From Methylobacterium planeticum (GTDB lineage: Bacteria; Pseudomonadota; Alphaproteobacteria; Rhizobiales; Beijerinckiaceae), in the NCBI RefSeq assembly GCF_008806345.1, contig NZ_VZZJ01000014.1, positions 81,723-145,722 of the forward strand: a DNA stretch of 64,000 nt, given 5' to 3'. Under the pieces are notes generated by a model. It was given only the letters and a program-made list of their open reading frames with translations, did no database searches and was not told the DNA's origin. A program made the position numbers and the translations under genes. Positions 1 to 9,846 of this stretch are shown piece after piece (positions within the stretch are counted from its first letter, which is position 1; each line of letters starts with the position of its first letter).

Positions 1-2
1 CC

Positions 3-971
3 TTGAACCTGATGCGCATCGCCCTGGAGCTCGCCTCCGAGGATCAGGTCTACGAGGACATCGCCACGAAGTTCTTCGAGCACTTCCTCTACATCGCCCA
101 TGCGATGACGAACATCGGCGGCCGCGGCATCGGGCTCTGGGACGAGACGGACGAATTCTACTACGACGTGCTCAACCTGCCCGACGGGCGGATGATACCC
201 TTGCGGATCCGCTCGCTGGTCGGCCTGATCCCGCTCTGCGCGGTCGAGGTGCTCGACGTCAGTCTCGCCGATCGCTTCCCGGACTTCGCTCGTCGCGCGG
301 ATTGGATGCTGCGCAACCGGAGCGACCTCGCCGCGCTGGTCTCGCGCTGGAACGAGCCCGGAAAGGGCGAGCGTCTCCTGCTGGCGCTGCTGCGGCGGCA
401 CCGCATGAAGGCGCTCCTCACGCGCATGCTCGACGAGACCGAGTTCCTGTCCGATCACGGCCTGCGGGCGCTCTCGAAGGCGCATGCCGAGCGGCCCTTC
501 ACGCTGGACTGGAATGGGGCGCGGTTCGTCATCGATTACGAGCCTGGAGAATCGACCAGCAGCGTGTTCGGCGGCAACTCGAACTGGCGAGGTCCGGTCT
601 GGATGCCGATCAACTATCTGCTGATCGAGGCCCTCCATCGGTTCGGCAGCTTCTACGGAAGCGATACGCAGTTCGAATGCCCGACGGGGTCCGGCCAATA
701 CCGCACCCTGCCGGAGATCGCCGAGGAACTCGCGCGCCGCCTGACGCGCCTGTTCCTACGCGGTCCGGACGGGCGTCGTCCGGTGCTGGGATCGAACGAC
801 CGGTTCCAGACGGACCCGGCCTTCCGCGACCACGTGCCGTTCCACGAGTACTTCCACGGTGACACCGGCGCGGGGCTCGGTGCCGGGCATCAGACCGGAT
901 GGACCGGGCTCGTCGCGTTGCTGCTGTTCCCCGATCTCCAAGACCAGATCCGGCCGCCGCCCTCCGCGTAG
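3..971 (+). CDS. GH63-like glycoside hydrolase, C-terminal part (5' end outside window)
   Basis: The open frame runs in from the left edge and stops at 971, so only the last ~320 residues are seen. The sequence matches the catalytic (alpha/alpha)6-barrel region of the mannosyl-oligosaccharide glucosidase / GH63-like bacterial family: GLWDETDEFYYD near residue 45, the NSNWRGPVWMPINY segment near residue 192 and an HEYFHGDTGAGLGAGHQTGW segment near the C-terminus. Such bacterial proteins hydrolyse alpha-glucosides and often lie near trehalose or glycogen genes; the substrate here is not known. The TTG at base 3 is unlikely to be the real start because homology should continue upstream. No signal peptide can be judged. 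Family assignment is fairly secure, specificity is not. Confidence 0.8.
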   Translation: MNLMRIALELASEDQVYEDIATKFFEHFLYIAHAMTNIGGRGIGLWDETDEFYYDVLNLPDGRMIPLRIRSLVGLIPLCAVEVLDVSLADRFPDFARRADWMLRNRSDLAALVSRWNEPGKGERLLLALLRRHRMKALLTRMLDETEFLSDHGLRALSKAHAERPFTLDWNGARFVIDYEPGESTSSVFGGNSNWRGPVWMPINYLLIEALHRFGSFYGSDTQFECPTGSGQYRTLPEIAEELARRLTRLFLRGPDGRRPVLGSNDRFQTDPAFRDHVPFHEYFHGDTGAGLGAGHQTGWTGLVALLLFPDLQDQIRPPPSA

Positions 972-1120
972 GACCGGAGCCCCGCTCGCACCGACGCGGA
1001 ACCCTTCACCGATCGAACCTGATCACGATGCCTTCCGCAGCCGCATCGGCGAGCATTTGCCGTGGGCCGGCGAGATCGAGGATATCATGGTGGGCGGTGA
1101 GGGACTCGGCCCTCCGACCC

Positions 1121-1279
1121 TCACCGTTTGGCGGAGGCCGCCGTCCGGCCCGAATGCCCTTGCGCGTCGAATAGGGCGACGAGCGCCACGACATCGCGCA
1201 CCGGCATGATCCGCTCGGCGTCGCGCTTGCAGGGAAGGGCGCGAATCTCGCGCCCGGCACGTCCGACGATGGTGGTCAT
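1121..1279 (-). CDS. Small hypothetical protein, 52 aa
   Basis: A 52-residue minus-strand frame starts at ATG 1279 with a good Shine-Dalgarno sequence (GGAGG about 7 nt upstream). The translation (MTTIVGRAGREIRALPCKRD at the start) looks like natural protein, with a hydrophobic segment VVALVALFDAQG. Just downstream, a second frame (1006 to about 1110) encodes LTAHHDILDLAGPRQMLADA and similar protein-like sequence without its own start, so an ~85-aa gene may have been broken by a frameshift near 1115. I do not recognise the family. Confidence 0.4.
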   Translation of the reverse strand: MTTIVGRAGREIRALPCKRDAERIMPVRDVVALVALFDAQGHSGRTAASAKR

Positions 1280-1499
1280 GCCGGGCCTCCACTGATCAGC
1301 GCTCCGCCGATGTCCGCGTTTTCCGGCAACGCCTGGCCCCATCTGGGAAGCTCCTTGCCGATGTTTCCGTTCGGTTCGCGGCCGGCCGCGGACGCTCGAC
1401 CAGCCGCTCCGCATGCTCGCCTCGCGTGAGGACCCGTCCGCAGACGTACGCACGGTTGAACCAGTTCCTGATCGCTACGATCCTGAGTTCAGACCCTGA

Positions 1500-1829
1500 A
1501 GATCTGCAATTTTTCTCACGGAGGCTCACATCGAACTCTATGTGCCCCTCTACACCGTCGCAGGCCTGCAAGAAGATGGCCGGAGCTGCGCAAGCTGCTC
1601 TGCGGCAGTCCTTACCAATATCGTGGATGATCCGCGACAAGTCGCGCTGTACTACCCCGAAGACGTGAAGACACAGCATTGGGCGCGAGCTTCGGCGATC
1701 ACCGGTTTGCCATGGGACGAAAGGCGCGTCGAACTCTATGCGGGGAATAACCGGCCCTCGAGCGTTTGCGTAGAAAACTTCCTGCACTGGGCGCCGCCAC
1801 GATACCTAGATCATCGCGCGGCGCTCTAA
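1500..1829 (+). CDS. Possible small hypothetical protein, about 100 aa
   Basis: The plus frame is open from 1500 to 1829 and reads as protein-like sequence (VPLYTVAGLQEDGRSCASC, then DVKTQHWARASAITGLPWDE). It carries a CxxC pair. The only conventional start is GTG at 1542, which has no well-placed ribosome binding site; GGAGG at 1520-1524 lies too far upstream. The overlapping minus frame (1296-1787) reads less naturally. It could be a degraded gene. I do not recognise the family. Confidence 0.3.
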   Translation, partial: RSAIFLTEAHIELYVPLYTVAGLQEDGRSCASCSAAVLTNIVDDPRQVALYYPEDVKTQHWARASAITGLPWDERRVELYAGNNRPSSVCVENFLHWAPPRYLDHRAAL

Positions 1830-1866
1830 GATCGACAGCGGAACAGTTGACCGACGGCGCAGTCCA

Positions 1867-1962
1867 TCACACCGAGCCGATGGTGATCGCGCCGTTGCCG
1901 GTCTGGATGGCGATCGCGGAGCCCTCGTGCGGGTCGGTGCCGGTGCGGTCGTGGTCGGTCAT
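1867..1962 (-). CDS. Very small hypothetical protein, 31 aa
   Basis: This 31-residue minus-strand ORF starts at ATG 1962 with GGAG about 7 nt upstream, and begins MTDHDRTGTDPHEGSAIAIQ. It is too short to place in a family. It starts 13 nt after the stop of the minus-strand frame ending at 1976, suggesting co-transcription. Confidence 0.35.
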   Translation of the reverse strand: MTDHDRTGTDPHEGSAIAIQTGNGAITIGSV

Positions 1963-1975
1963 GACAACGCTCCGA

Positions 1976-2143
1976 TCAGGAGGGGCTGCACCGTTCCGTT
2001 GGGGTCGACGGCGTCGCGTGGGGGGTGTCGGCGGTCGGCTCGTCGCCGTCCCAGCCGTCCGGCCGCGTGCCGAGCAGGACCAGATCGCGGATGCGCGCCT
2101 CTTCCTCGGCGTTCAGCAGGTCCAGTCGCGGCCGGCATTGCAT
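1976..2143 (-). CDS. Small hypothetical protein, about 55 aa
   Basis: A minus-strand frame starting at ATG 2143 encodes an acidic, protein-like stretch (LLNAEEEARIRDLVLLGTRP, then DGWDGDEPTAD) before a Thr/Pro-rich tail. The tail looks more natural in the neighbouring frame (NGTVQPLLIGALS), so the 3' end may hold a frameshift. No family was recognised. Confidence 0.3.
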   Translation of the reverse strand: MQCRPRLDLLNAEEEARIRDLVLLGTRPDGWDGDEPTADTPHATPSTPTERCSPS

Positions 2144-2332
2144 CGCAATGCGTGAGCGATATCGCCAATATGGCGCGAGAGCCTGCGCACTGTATTCGCG
2201 ACATGTTGAGTATCGTCGAAGACGAAAACATCGCCCCCTGGTCGTTGCCCTCAACGAGCGCAGATCCGAGCCCAGGAGAGAAAAATATTTCGCCCCGAAC
2301 AGAGGATGAGTCGTCGCAAAGGACCGCACGGA

Positions 2333-2587
2333 TCAATCGGGGATGGCATATCCGACCGCTGAGAAAAACAACGAGAGAGCCGTCACGCTGACGGCAAGGC
2401 GGTTCAATCTGCCGACATGCACCGTTCCCTCCGCGCTCGGCTGGGAACCGCCGAGCCGCAGATCGTCCTCATAGCGTGTGATGATCGTCTCGAAGCTTGG
2501 GAACACCCGCAGGGCGAACCAGAGCCACAACGCGAAGGCGATAAGCCCGAGGAGCTCGCCGCCGTAGGTGAAGATATCGTCCAGCAC
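2333..2587 (-). CDS. Small two-helix membrane protein, 84 aa
   Basis: The 84-residue product has two clear membrane segments: residues 10-30 (GELLGLIAFALWLWFALRVF) and 64-82 (LAVSVTALSLFFSAVGYAIP). The middle loop is polar (ETIITRYEDDLRLGGSQPSA). The composition is typical of a real inner-membrane protein, and both overlapping frames on the other strand are poor. It sits alone upstream of the LpxC-like gene on the opposite strand. Function unknown. Confidence 0.65.
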   Translation of the reverse strand: MLDDIFTYGGELLGLIAFALWLWFALRVFPSFETIITRYEDDLRLGGSQPSAEGTVHVGRLNRLAVSVTALSLFFSAVGYAIPD

Positions 2588-2868
2588 AGCAAAGCCTGTC
2601 TGTCAGCCCCCCAACATCTCAGCATAAGCCAGTCTGAGCGACGGCGCATCCGCCATGCTGCCGCCCACTCATGCGCAAGGTGCAGAGTGGCGTTCAAGCC
2701 TCACCCGCATCGGCCTCGACGCCCGTCGGCGGGATGGGGAAGCCTCGCCGAGCCCAGCTTCAGCAACAATTCAGTCTGCCACGCGCAATCCACAATTGGC
2801 GCGCTCCTGGCGCAGACAGGAAGCGGAGCCTCTGACCTTTGACGTCCCTGCGATCGTAACAACTCAGC

Positions 2869-3798
2869 ATGACGTATCCGTTCATACCGCCGGCCGGCCC
2901 ATCGGCCCCTCAGAGCGTTTGCTTCAGGTCTGAAGGAACTCTGGCTGCTTCGTTCGAAAAGCATGGGTCGAGCCTTCATACCGGACGGCATGCGAATGTG
3001 CGGCTTTCCCCGGCCGCAGCTGGCACCGGTGTCGTCTTTCAGCGGCGCTTGCGGAGCGGCCGGGTCGTCGCGGTTCCCGCCAGATGGCAGGCTCGGGTTT
3101 CCCAGCCCCTGTGCACCGCTCTTCAGGCCCCTGACGGGACGCTGGTCCGCACGGTCGAGCATCTGCTGGCCGCCCTCAGCGCCCTCGCGATCGACAACGC
3201 GCTGGTGGAGATCGACGCCGAGGAACTGCCGATCTTCGACGGAAGCGCGACACCGTGGTGCGAGGCAATCCGGGATGCAGGGCGGGTCGATCTCGACGTT
3301 CCCCGCACCATGATCAAGGTGTTGCGCAGCGTCGAGGTGCGGGATGGACGGCGCTCCCTGCGGATCGAGCCGGCGGAGAGGCTTTCCATCGCTGCGCACC
3401 TGGCCCTGGCGCATTTTGGCGAGATGCGGTGGGAGGGCGTGATCACGCCTGAGAGCTTCGTGCGGGACCTTGCCCCCTCGCGCAGTTTCGGGCGCCTGAA
3501 ATGGGCGTTGCCCGCCAAGCTCTACACCTACCTGACGCGACGGCCCGTCCTGCGTGGAGCCAACCTGTCGACCACGGCCGGGATCGTCGGTGGGCGCATC
3601 ATCGGCGGCATGCGGGTTCCGGAGGAGCCCGTACGGCACCGCGTTCTCGACCTCGTCGGCGACCTGTCACTTGCAGGACATTCGATCCTCGGGCGCGTCA
3701 CCGCGGCTCATACGGGGCACGAGTTGAACCATGCCCTCGTTGCCAAACTGATGCGCGACCCGTTTGCCTGGGAGATCGTGGGAGCGACCGCAGCGTGA
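2869..3798 (+). CDS. LpxC-like UDP-3-O-acyl-N-acetylglucosamine deacetylase paralogue
   Basis: LpxC is the zinc hydrolase that commits UDP-3-O-acyl-GlcNAc to lipid A synthesis in the cytoplasm. This 309-aa protein has the expected layout: HGSSLHTG near residue 32, TVEHL with the Glu97/His98 pair, PIFDGSA at 121-127, and the second metal site VRHRVLDLVGDL with His257 and Asp261, then a C-terminal GHELN (His284). Two features differ from housekeeping LpxC. The conserved Lys after the metal-binding His is Arg (HR instead of HK), and the segment after SRSFG is divergent (KWALPAKLYTYLTRRP instead of the usual LGGSxDNA region). No lipid A or cell-division genes adjoin it, unlike the mraW-ftsZ-lpxC cluster. 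It is probably a second, divergent copy; whether it is active is unknown. Confidence 0.85.
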   Translation: MTYPFIPPAGPSAPQSVCFRSEGTLAASFEKHGSSLHTGRHANVRLSPAAAGTGVVFQRRLRSGRVVAVPARWQARVSQPLCTALQAPDGTLVRTVEHLLAALSALAIDNALVEIDAEELPIFDGSATPWCEAIRDAGRVDLDVPRTMIKVLRSVEVRDGRRSLRIEPAERLSIAAHLALAHFGEMRWEGVITPESFVRDLAPSRSFGRLKWALPAKLYTYLTRRPVLRGANLSTTAGIVGGRIIGGMRVPEEPVRHRVLDLVGDLSLAGHSILGRVTAAHTGHELNHALVAKLMRDPFAWEIVGATAA

Positions 3799-3800
3799 GA

Positions 3801-4118
3801 ACGCTCTTGAGGAGACCGTCCCTCATCAAGTCCGGCCGGCAGGAGCGAGCGCCTCGGTGTCTCAAGCGGCGGCAGAGGCTGGAACATGCGCCACAGGTCT
3901 ACGGTGGCACCGACACGCTCGGCGCCATGCTCGTGCGCCGTGGCCTGCTCGTGCAGACGGCCCCCATGATCGATCATCACCGGCGCGAGTATGAGATCAC
4001 CCGAGCAGGCCGGGATACCCTTCGCGAGCAGGGGGGCCGGGCCAGGGAACAGACGGAGTGCTCCGGCTGTCAGGCGTTCCCTACGCCTCGGCCGGCGGCT
4101 GCCTGTATGGATCCCTGA
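3801..4118 (+). pseudogene. Fragment resembling the C-terminal half of a winged-helix protein
   Basis: The plus frame ending at 4118 contains LGAMLVRRGLLVQT and then YEITRAGRDTLREQGG, the beta-wing and last helix pattern of winged-helix regulators and related small proteins. The preceding residues are Arg/Gln-rich and do not make a normal helix-turn-helix, and no good start codon is visible. I read it as a degraded gene downstream of the LpxC-like gene; it could also be chance sequence. Confidence 0.3.
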
Positions 4119-4282
4119 CACATCGGCACGAGGTCGACCGATGCCCGCGCCCCTTCGCACCCTCGCGCTGCTCGGCGCTCCCGCCGTCACGCTTCCGAGC
4201 GTCGCCGTGCCCGAGGCCCGGGCTTCGGGCACCCGGAACACGCTCAAGGCCGTGGATACCGACAGAAGCGGATCATCGCTGC

Positions 4283-5367
<1,085 letters not shown>

Positions 5368-5368
<1 letters not shown>

Positions 5369-6192
5369 CACTTGTCGCCCTCCGTCAGGCCCTTGACGAA
5401 CCAGTGCTGCATCAGGAACACCACCGCCACCGGCGGGATCAGCGCCAGCACGGCGGTCGCCATGACCTTGTTCCACTCCGTGGCGGTGTCGACGCCGATC
5501 ATCTTGACGATGCCGATCACCACCGTGTCGTATTTCGGATCGGTGGCGACCAGGAGCGGCCACAGGTACTGGTTCCAGCCGTAGACGAACAGAATCACGA
5601 ACAGGGCGGCGATGTTGGCGCCCGACACCGGGATCACGATGTCCCGCAGGAAGCGCAGCGGCCCGGCCCCGTCCATCCGCGCCGCCTCCACGAGTTCGTC
5701 CGGCAGGGTCAGGAAGGTCTGCCGGAACAGCAGGGTCGCGGTCGCCGAGGCGATCAAGGGGATCGTCAATCCCGTGAAGCTGTTGATGAGGTCGAGGGAC
5801 GACATGACCTGGAAGGTTGGGATCAGCCTCACCTCGACGGGCAGCATCAGGGTCAGGAAGATCAGCCAGAACGCCGTCATGCGGAACGGGAAACGGAAGA
5901 AGGTCACCGCGTAGGCGGAAGGCAGCGACAGGGCGATCTTGCCGAACGCGATGGCGAGCGCCATCCCGGCCGAGACCATCAGCGCGTGCCAGACCGGCCC
6001 CGCCCCAGCCGACCCATGCAGCAGCACGTCGCGGTAGACGCCGAGGCCGGAGAGCCGCGGGATCAGCGAGATCTCGCCGCGCGCGATGACGGCGGAATCC
6101 TGCGTCGAGCCGGCGACCGCGATCCAGATCGGCAGGGCGAAGAGCAGGATCGCCAGGACCAGGACGGCATGAGGGATGAGGCGGCCGGTCAT
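5368..6192 (-). CDS. ugpE: sn-glycerol-3-phosphate ABC transporter permease UgpE
   Basis: This 274-aa inner-membrane permease of the MalG/UgpE type has six predicted membrane segments and the EAA loop (ELVEAARMDGAGPLRFLRDI, near residues 165-185) that docks on the ATPase. The end (WFVKGLTEGDK) matches the conserved UgpE C-terminus KGLTEGAVKG-like motif. ATG 6192 has GGAGG 6 nt upstream. It forms the translocation channel with UgpA and is the third gene of the operon. Confidence 0.92.
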
Positions 6193-6262
6193 GGTGCCTC
6201 CGGTGCCGCGGCCCGCGGACGCGAGGGCAGGGACGTGTCGGGATGAACGTTGGCCCAGCGCG

Positions 6263-7144
6263 TCACGTGACGGCCTTTCGCCCGAGGAACCGGAACTGCA
6301 GCGCGCAGAGCACGATGACGCCGGCCATCAGCACCACGGACTGCGCCGAGGACGAGCCGATGTTCGCGTTGACGACGCCGTCGAGATACACCTTGAGGAC
6401 GAGTGTCTGGGTCGACTGGGCCGGGCCCCCGCCGTTCACCGCGTAGATCGTCGCGAAGGTGTCGAAGGCCGCGTAGACAAGGTTGACGACGAGCAGAAAG
6501 TATACGGTCGGCATCAGCAGTGGCAGGACGATGGTGCGGAACCGGTGGACGCCGCGGCTGCCGTCGATGCGGGCTGCCTCGACGATCGTCTTCGGGATGG
6601 CCTGCAGTCCCGCGAGGAAGAAGATGAAGTTGTAGCTGATCTGCTTCCAGGCGGCGGCAAGGATCACCAGCGCCATCGCCTGCGTGCCGTCGAGCTTGTA
6701 GTCCCAGACGATCCCGATCCTGTTCAGCCACGCGCCGACGAGGCCAATCTGCGGGTGGAACATCAGCACCCACAGCACGGCCGCCATGGCGGGCGCCACC
6801 GCGTAGGGCCAGATCAACATCGTGCGGTAGAAGGCGCGGCCGCGGATCTCCCCGTCTGCCAGGACGGCGAGCAGCAGCGCCGCGCCCATCGAGAGGGCGG
6901 TGACACATGCGCAGAACAGAGCCGTCCGCCCTATCGACGCAAGGTAGAGCGGATCGGCGAACAGGTCGGCGAAGTTGTCGAGACCGACGAACTCCGTGCT
7001 GGTGCCGAAGGCGTCCTCGCGCATCGCGCTCGACCAGATCGCCTGAGCGGCAGGCCAGAGGAAGAACACGAAGGTCAGCAGCAGCTGGGGCAGGATCAGC
7101 AGGGCGGGCAGCAGTCGCCCTGGAAACAGCGTTCGTCGTTCCAT
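6263..7144 (-). CDS. ugpA: sn-glycerol-3-phosphate ABC transporter permease UgpA
   Basis: The 293-aa protein is the MalF-like partner permease of the ugp importer. It begins with a hydrophobic segment (LLPALLILPQLLLTFVFFLW), has about six membrane helices, and carries the EAA motif IVEAARIDGSRGVHRFRTIV near residues 183-202. It lies 30 nt downstream of ugpB and about 70 nt upstream of ugpE on the same strand. Together with UgpE it forms the membrane channel. Family assignment is secure; transport of glycerol-3-phosphate is inferred from the full gene set. Confidence 0.9.
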   Translation of the reverse strand: MERRTLFPGRLLPALLILPQLLLTFVFFLWPAAQAIWSSAMREDAFGTSTEFVGLDNFADLFADPLYLASIGRTALFCACVTALSMGAALLLAVLADGEIRGRAFYRTMLIWPYAVAPAMAAVLWVLMFHPQIGLVGAWLNRIGIVWDYKLDGTQAMALVILAAAWKQISYNFIFFLAGLQAIPKTIVEAARIDGSRGVHRFRTIVLPLLMPTVYFLLVVNLVYAAFDTFATIYAVNGGGPAQSTQTLVLKVYLDGVVNANIGSSSAQSVVLMAGVIVLCALQFRFLGRKAVT

Positions 7145-7174
7145 GCCTGGGGAGCCTTTCGCCGACCCGTCGCG

Positions 7175-8518
7175 TCATCCCCTGGCAGATTTCTGGAACT
7201 CGCGCAGCACCCGGTTGCCGCGCGCGACGGCACTGTCCATCGCGATTTGCGCGCTCTGCTGCCCCTGCAGCGCCTTCTCGATCTCCTCGTAGAGGATGGC
7301 GCGGATCTCGGGCAGGCGGCCGAGCCGCAGCCCGCGGGAGTTCGGGGTCAGCTCCCCGCGGGAGAGCTGGCGCGCCGGCACATCGGTGCCGGGATTTTTG
7401 TCGAAGTAGCCCGACTGCTTCGTCGCCTCGTAGCCGGCGACCGTGACCGGGACGTAGCCGGTATGCTGGGCGTAGAGGGCGACCTGCTCGGGCTTGGCGA
7501 TGAAGGCGTAGAACGCGGCGACGGCCTTGTACTCGGCCTCGCCCCGCTTCGGCGCGGTCATGGCCCACAGGCTGGCGCCGCCGATGATGGAGTTGTTCGG
7601 CTTGGGGTTCAGCGCCGGCTCGGTCGGCAGGAACGCCTCGGCGTAGCGGAAATGCGCGTTCTTGACGATGTCAGCGCGGCCCGACGACGAGCCGAACCCG
7701 ATCGCGGCCTGGCCGGAATAGAACACCGCGTCCGGCGCCCCGTCGCGGCCGGCATACTTGAAGGCGCCGTCTTTCGACAGGTCCATGAAGCGCTGCAGCT
7801 GGTCGACGAAGGGCTTGGTGTTGATGAGCAATTGCGCGCCGAGGCCGTCGTAGCCGTTGTTCTCGGTGGCGTAGCCGAGGTTCTGGATCGCGGCGTATTC
7901 CTCGAACTGGATCCAGGTCATCCAGGCGGAGGTGCTGGCGATCGGCGTCGCCGCCTTGGCGGCGAGCGTACGGGCGGCCTTGGTGAAGTCGTCGTAGGTG
8001 GTCGGCGGACTGTCCGGGTCGAGCCCAGCCTTCTCGAACGCGTCCTTGTTGTACCACATGACCGCCGTCGAGGAGTTGAACGGCATCGAGGCGAGCTTGC
8101 CGTCCGGCAGGCTGTAGTAACCGCGCACCCCGGGAATGTAGGCGTTGGAGTCGAGGGCGAAGCTGGTCTCCTCAGCAAGCTTCCAGGCCGGCTTGATGGC
8201 CGGCCCGGCCTGCAGCATGGTGCCGGTGCCGACCTCGAAGATCTGGACGATGTGCGGCGCCTTGCCGGCCCGGTAGGCGGCAATCGCTGCCGTCAGCGTC
8301 TCCGGATAGGTACCCTTGAATACCGCTTCGAGCACGACCTCCGACTGGCTCGCGTTGAAGTCGCGCGCCAGCCGATCGACCTCCTCACCATTCGCCCCCG
8401 ACATGGCATGCCAGAGGACGATGGGCGTCTTGTCACCCGCGGCGGCGGAGGTCGAAGGTCGTGACACTGTCCATGCGGCGAGGCTGCTGACGCCGGCCAA
8501 CAGAGCGCGACGATTCAT
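7175..8518 (-). CDS. ugpB: sn-glycerol-3-phosphate-binding periplasmic protein UgpB
   Basis: The 447-aa product is an extracellular solute-binding protein of family 1. It has an N-terminal signal with a twin-arginine-like start (MNRRALLAGVSSLAAW) cut near Ala-Ala-Gly. Diagnostic UgpB stretches are IVLWHAMSGANGEEVDRLA, FNASQSEVVLEAVFKGTYPE, AGKAPHIVQIFEVGTGTM, MPFNSSTAVMWYNKDAFEKA and the late SRGLRLGRLPEIRAILYEEI. It captures glycerol-3-phosphate or phosphodiesters in the periplasm and delivers them to UgpAE-C. It is the first gene of the operon, so the promoter should lie upstream of 8518. Confidence 0.93.
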   Translation of the reverse strand: MNRRALLAGVSSLAAWTVSRPSTSAAAGDKTPIVLWHAMSGANGEEVDRLARDFNASQSEVVLEAVFKGTYPETLTAAIAAYRAGKAPHIVQIFEVGTGTMLQAGPAIKPAWKLAEETSFALDSNAYIPGVRGYYSLPDGKLASMPFNSSTAVMWYNKDAFEKAGLDPDSPPTTYDDFTKAARTLAAKAATPIASTSAWMTWIQFEEYAAIQNLGYATENNGYDGLGAQLLINTKPFVDQLQRFMDLSKDGAFKYAGRDGAPDAVFYSGQAAIGFGSSSGRADIVKNAHFRYAEAFLPTEPALNPKPNNSIIGGASLWAMTAPKRGEAEYKAVAAFYAFIAKPEQVALYAQHTGYVPVTVAGYEATKQSGYFDKNPGTDVPARQLSRGELTPNSRGLRLGRLPEIRAILYEEIEKALQGQQSAQIAMDSAVARGNRVLREFQKSARG

Positions 8519-9209
8519 AAAAACCCTCCCGGTCGCGGGATCGAAGCGCCCGTTGAAGTCGGGCTTGAAACGAGATCCCTTGGTGACGCCTGCGCCGGAG
8601 CGGCAGCATGCTCACGGTTGCATCATGCACGCGCATGACAGCGGAAGAAAGCAGGACGAGCGCGGCTGGGTTCAGTTTGGCACCGACCTGAGGCAGGTCC
8701 CCCTCATGCTGCCTGCCGGACTGCGCCGACGTCCCGCAGCTTGAGGCGCCGAAAATCTTCGCGCGCGAGGTCGTCGCAGCACTTTGGACGGAAGAATGCG
8801 AGGCTGTTTCCGATCTGAGCCGGGACGCGGCCTCGGGCATAGGCGCTGGGAACATCCCGACAATCGCTTCCTGCGAAACGCAATTGACGCGCAATGTTCG
8901 CTTCCCGTTCCGACCCGTCCGAGAACCGCCATTCCCGCGTTCGCCCGACATGCCGCAGCCGCCTGCCTTGCGCCAGCAGCAGCCGGACATCGCCCAGCTT
9001 CGTCCTCTGCGGCTCAGGTCAACGCATGAGCGGTGGGCAGGCGAACCTCGTCGTCGCGCATCCCCGATCCTGGACCCGAGACCTCGAGCGCGCCGGATTG
9101 CCCGAGGGCGAGACGACGCGTAGCGGGGCGTTCTCGCGTCGCAACCGCAACCAAGCCATGCTCGAAATGGAATCGACGCCGTCAGATAACGACCACGCGG
9201 CCCTTCGAA
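8519..9209. other. Intergenic region upstream of ugpB
   Basis: About 690 bp with no gene I can support. It should hold the ugp promoter near 8520-8620, but I see no clear PhoB box. On the minus strand, 8745-9018 is an open frame with protein-like sequence (GSDCRDVPSAYARGRVP) ending at a TGA near 8740, but it has no start codon and matches no family I know. It may be a remnant. Confidence 0.4.
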
Positions 9210-9746
9210 TCACGCGCGCTGCCGTGCCGGCGACGGCCTTTCGGTCGACTTGAGCCGCGCCCGCCACGTGCCCCTCTCCACGAGCTCGGCGATGACCCCC
9301 GCCAACACCTTGGCAACGCCTTCGCTGCCACGGCCGTTCAGTGTACGCTGGGAGACGACAACGGAGAGAAGCCAAGACGGCGTTGGGTCTGTGATAGGGA
9401 CCGCAACCATCTCTCCACGCTTGATTTCCGCAGACAGAGCGAAGTGCGGCATGATCGCCGCGTACTTTTTCGAGCGGACGAGTTCCGCGATGGCTGGCAG
9501 GCTCTCGCAATCAATCGCCGTCGCCGTGACCTCGTGACGAGCGGCCAGCTGCTCGATCACGACCCGGAGGATATTCGGTCGCCCAGGCAGGACGATCGGT
9601 AATGGAAGCGAAAAGATGTGCTGGAAGCCGATCTGTTCCTGGCAGGCAATCGGGTGGCTGGCTGGCACGATGAGCATCAGGTCCTCGACCATCATCTCGG
9701 TCCAGGCCCCATGCTCGAAGGCTTTGTGATTGAACCGCCCCGACAT
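9210..9746 (-). pseudogene. LysR-type regulator, C-terminal effector-binding domain fragment
   Basis: Residues after MVEDLMLIVPASHPI follow the LysR substrate-binding fold: FSLPLPIVLPGRPNILRVVI, then LPAIAELVRSKKYAAIMPHF and the terminal VAKVLAGVIAELVERGTW. That corresponds to roughly the last 150 residues of a ~300-aa LysR protein. The N-terminal helix-turn-helix and the first half of the effector domain are missing. The open frame continues upstream to 9845, but only through a Gly-rich tandem repeat (see 9793-9846). Without a DNA-binding domain it cannot act as a normal regulator. Confidence 0.7.
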
Positions 9747-9792
9747 GCCGCCATTGCTGCCGGCCTTGGCCAGTCCGCCGCCAACACCACCA

Positions 9793-9846
9793 TGAACGCG
9801 GTCACCACCGTTCGCGCGGTCACCACCATTCGCGCGGTCACCCACG
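9793..9846. repeat. Short tandem repeat, 18-bp units
   Basis: Three imperfect copies of an 18-bp unit (GCGGTCACCACCGTTCGC and near copies) lie head to tail; read on the minus strand they encode repeated GDRANG. The repeat extends the open frame upstream of the LysR fragment and marks its 5' breakpoint. Confidence 0.7.

Noticed and set aside
1296..1787. 163-codon minus frame
   Set aside because: It conflicts with the better plus frame at 1500-1829 and its translation is Arg/Cys-rich without a domain.
6176..8464. 762-codon plus-strand open frame
   Set aside because: It lies antisense across ugpA and ugpB, whose products are clearly recognisable; the plus translation has no domain.
8745..9018. 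Startless minus-strand open frame with protein-like sequence
   Set aside because: No start codon and no family match; mentioned in the intergenic entry but not called as a gene.
9793..9846. Possible CRISPR-like repeat
   Set aside because: The 18-bp units are directly adjacent with no spacers, so it is a simple tandem repeat.
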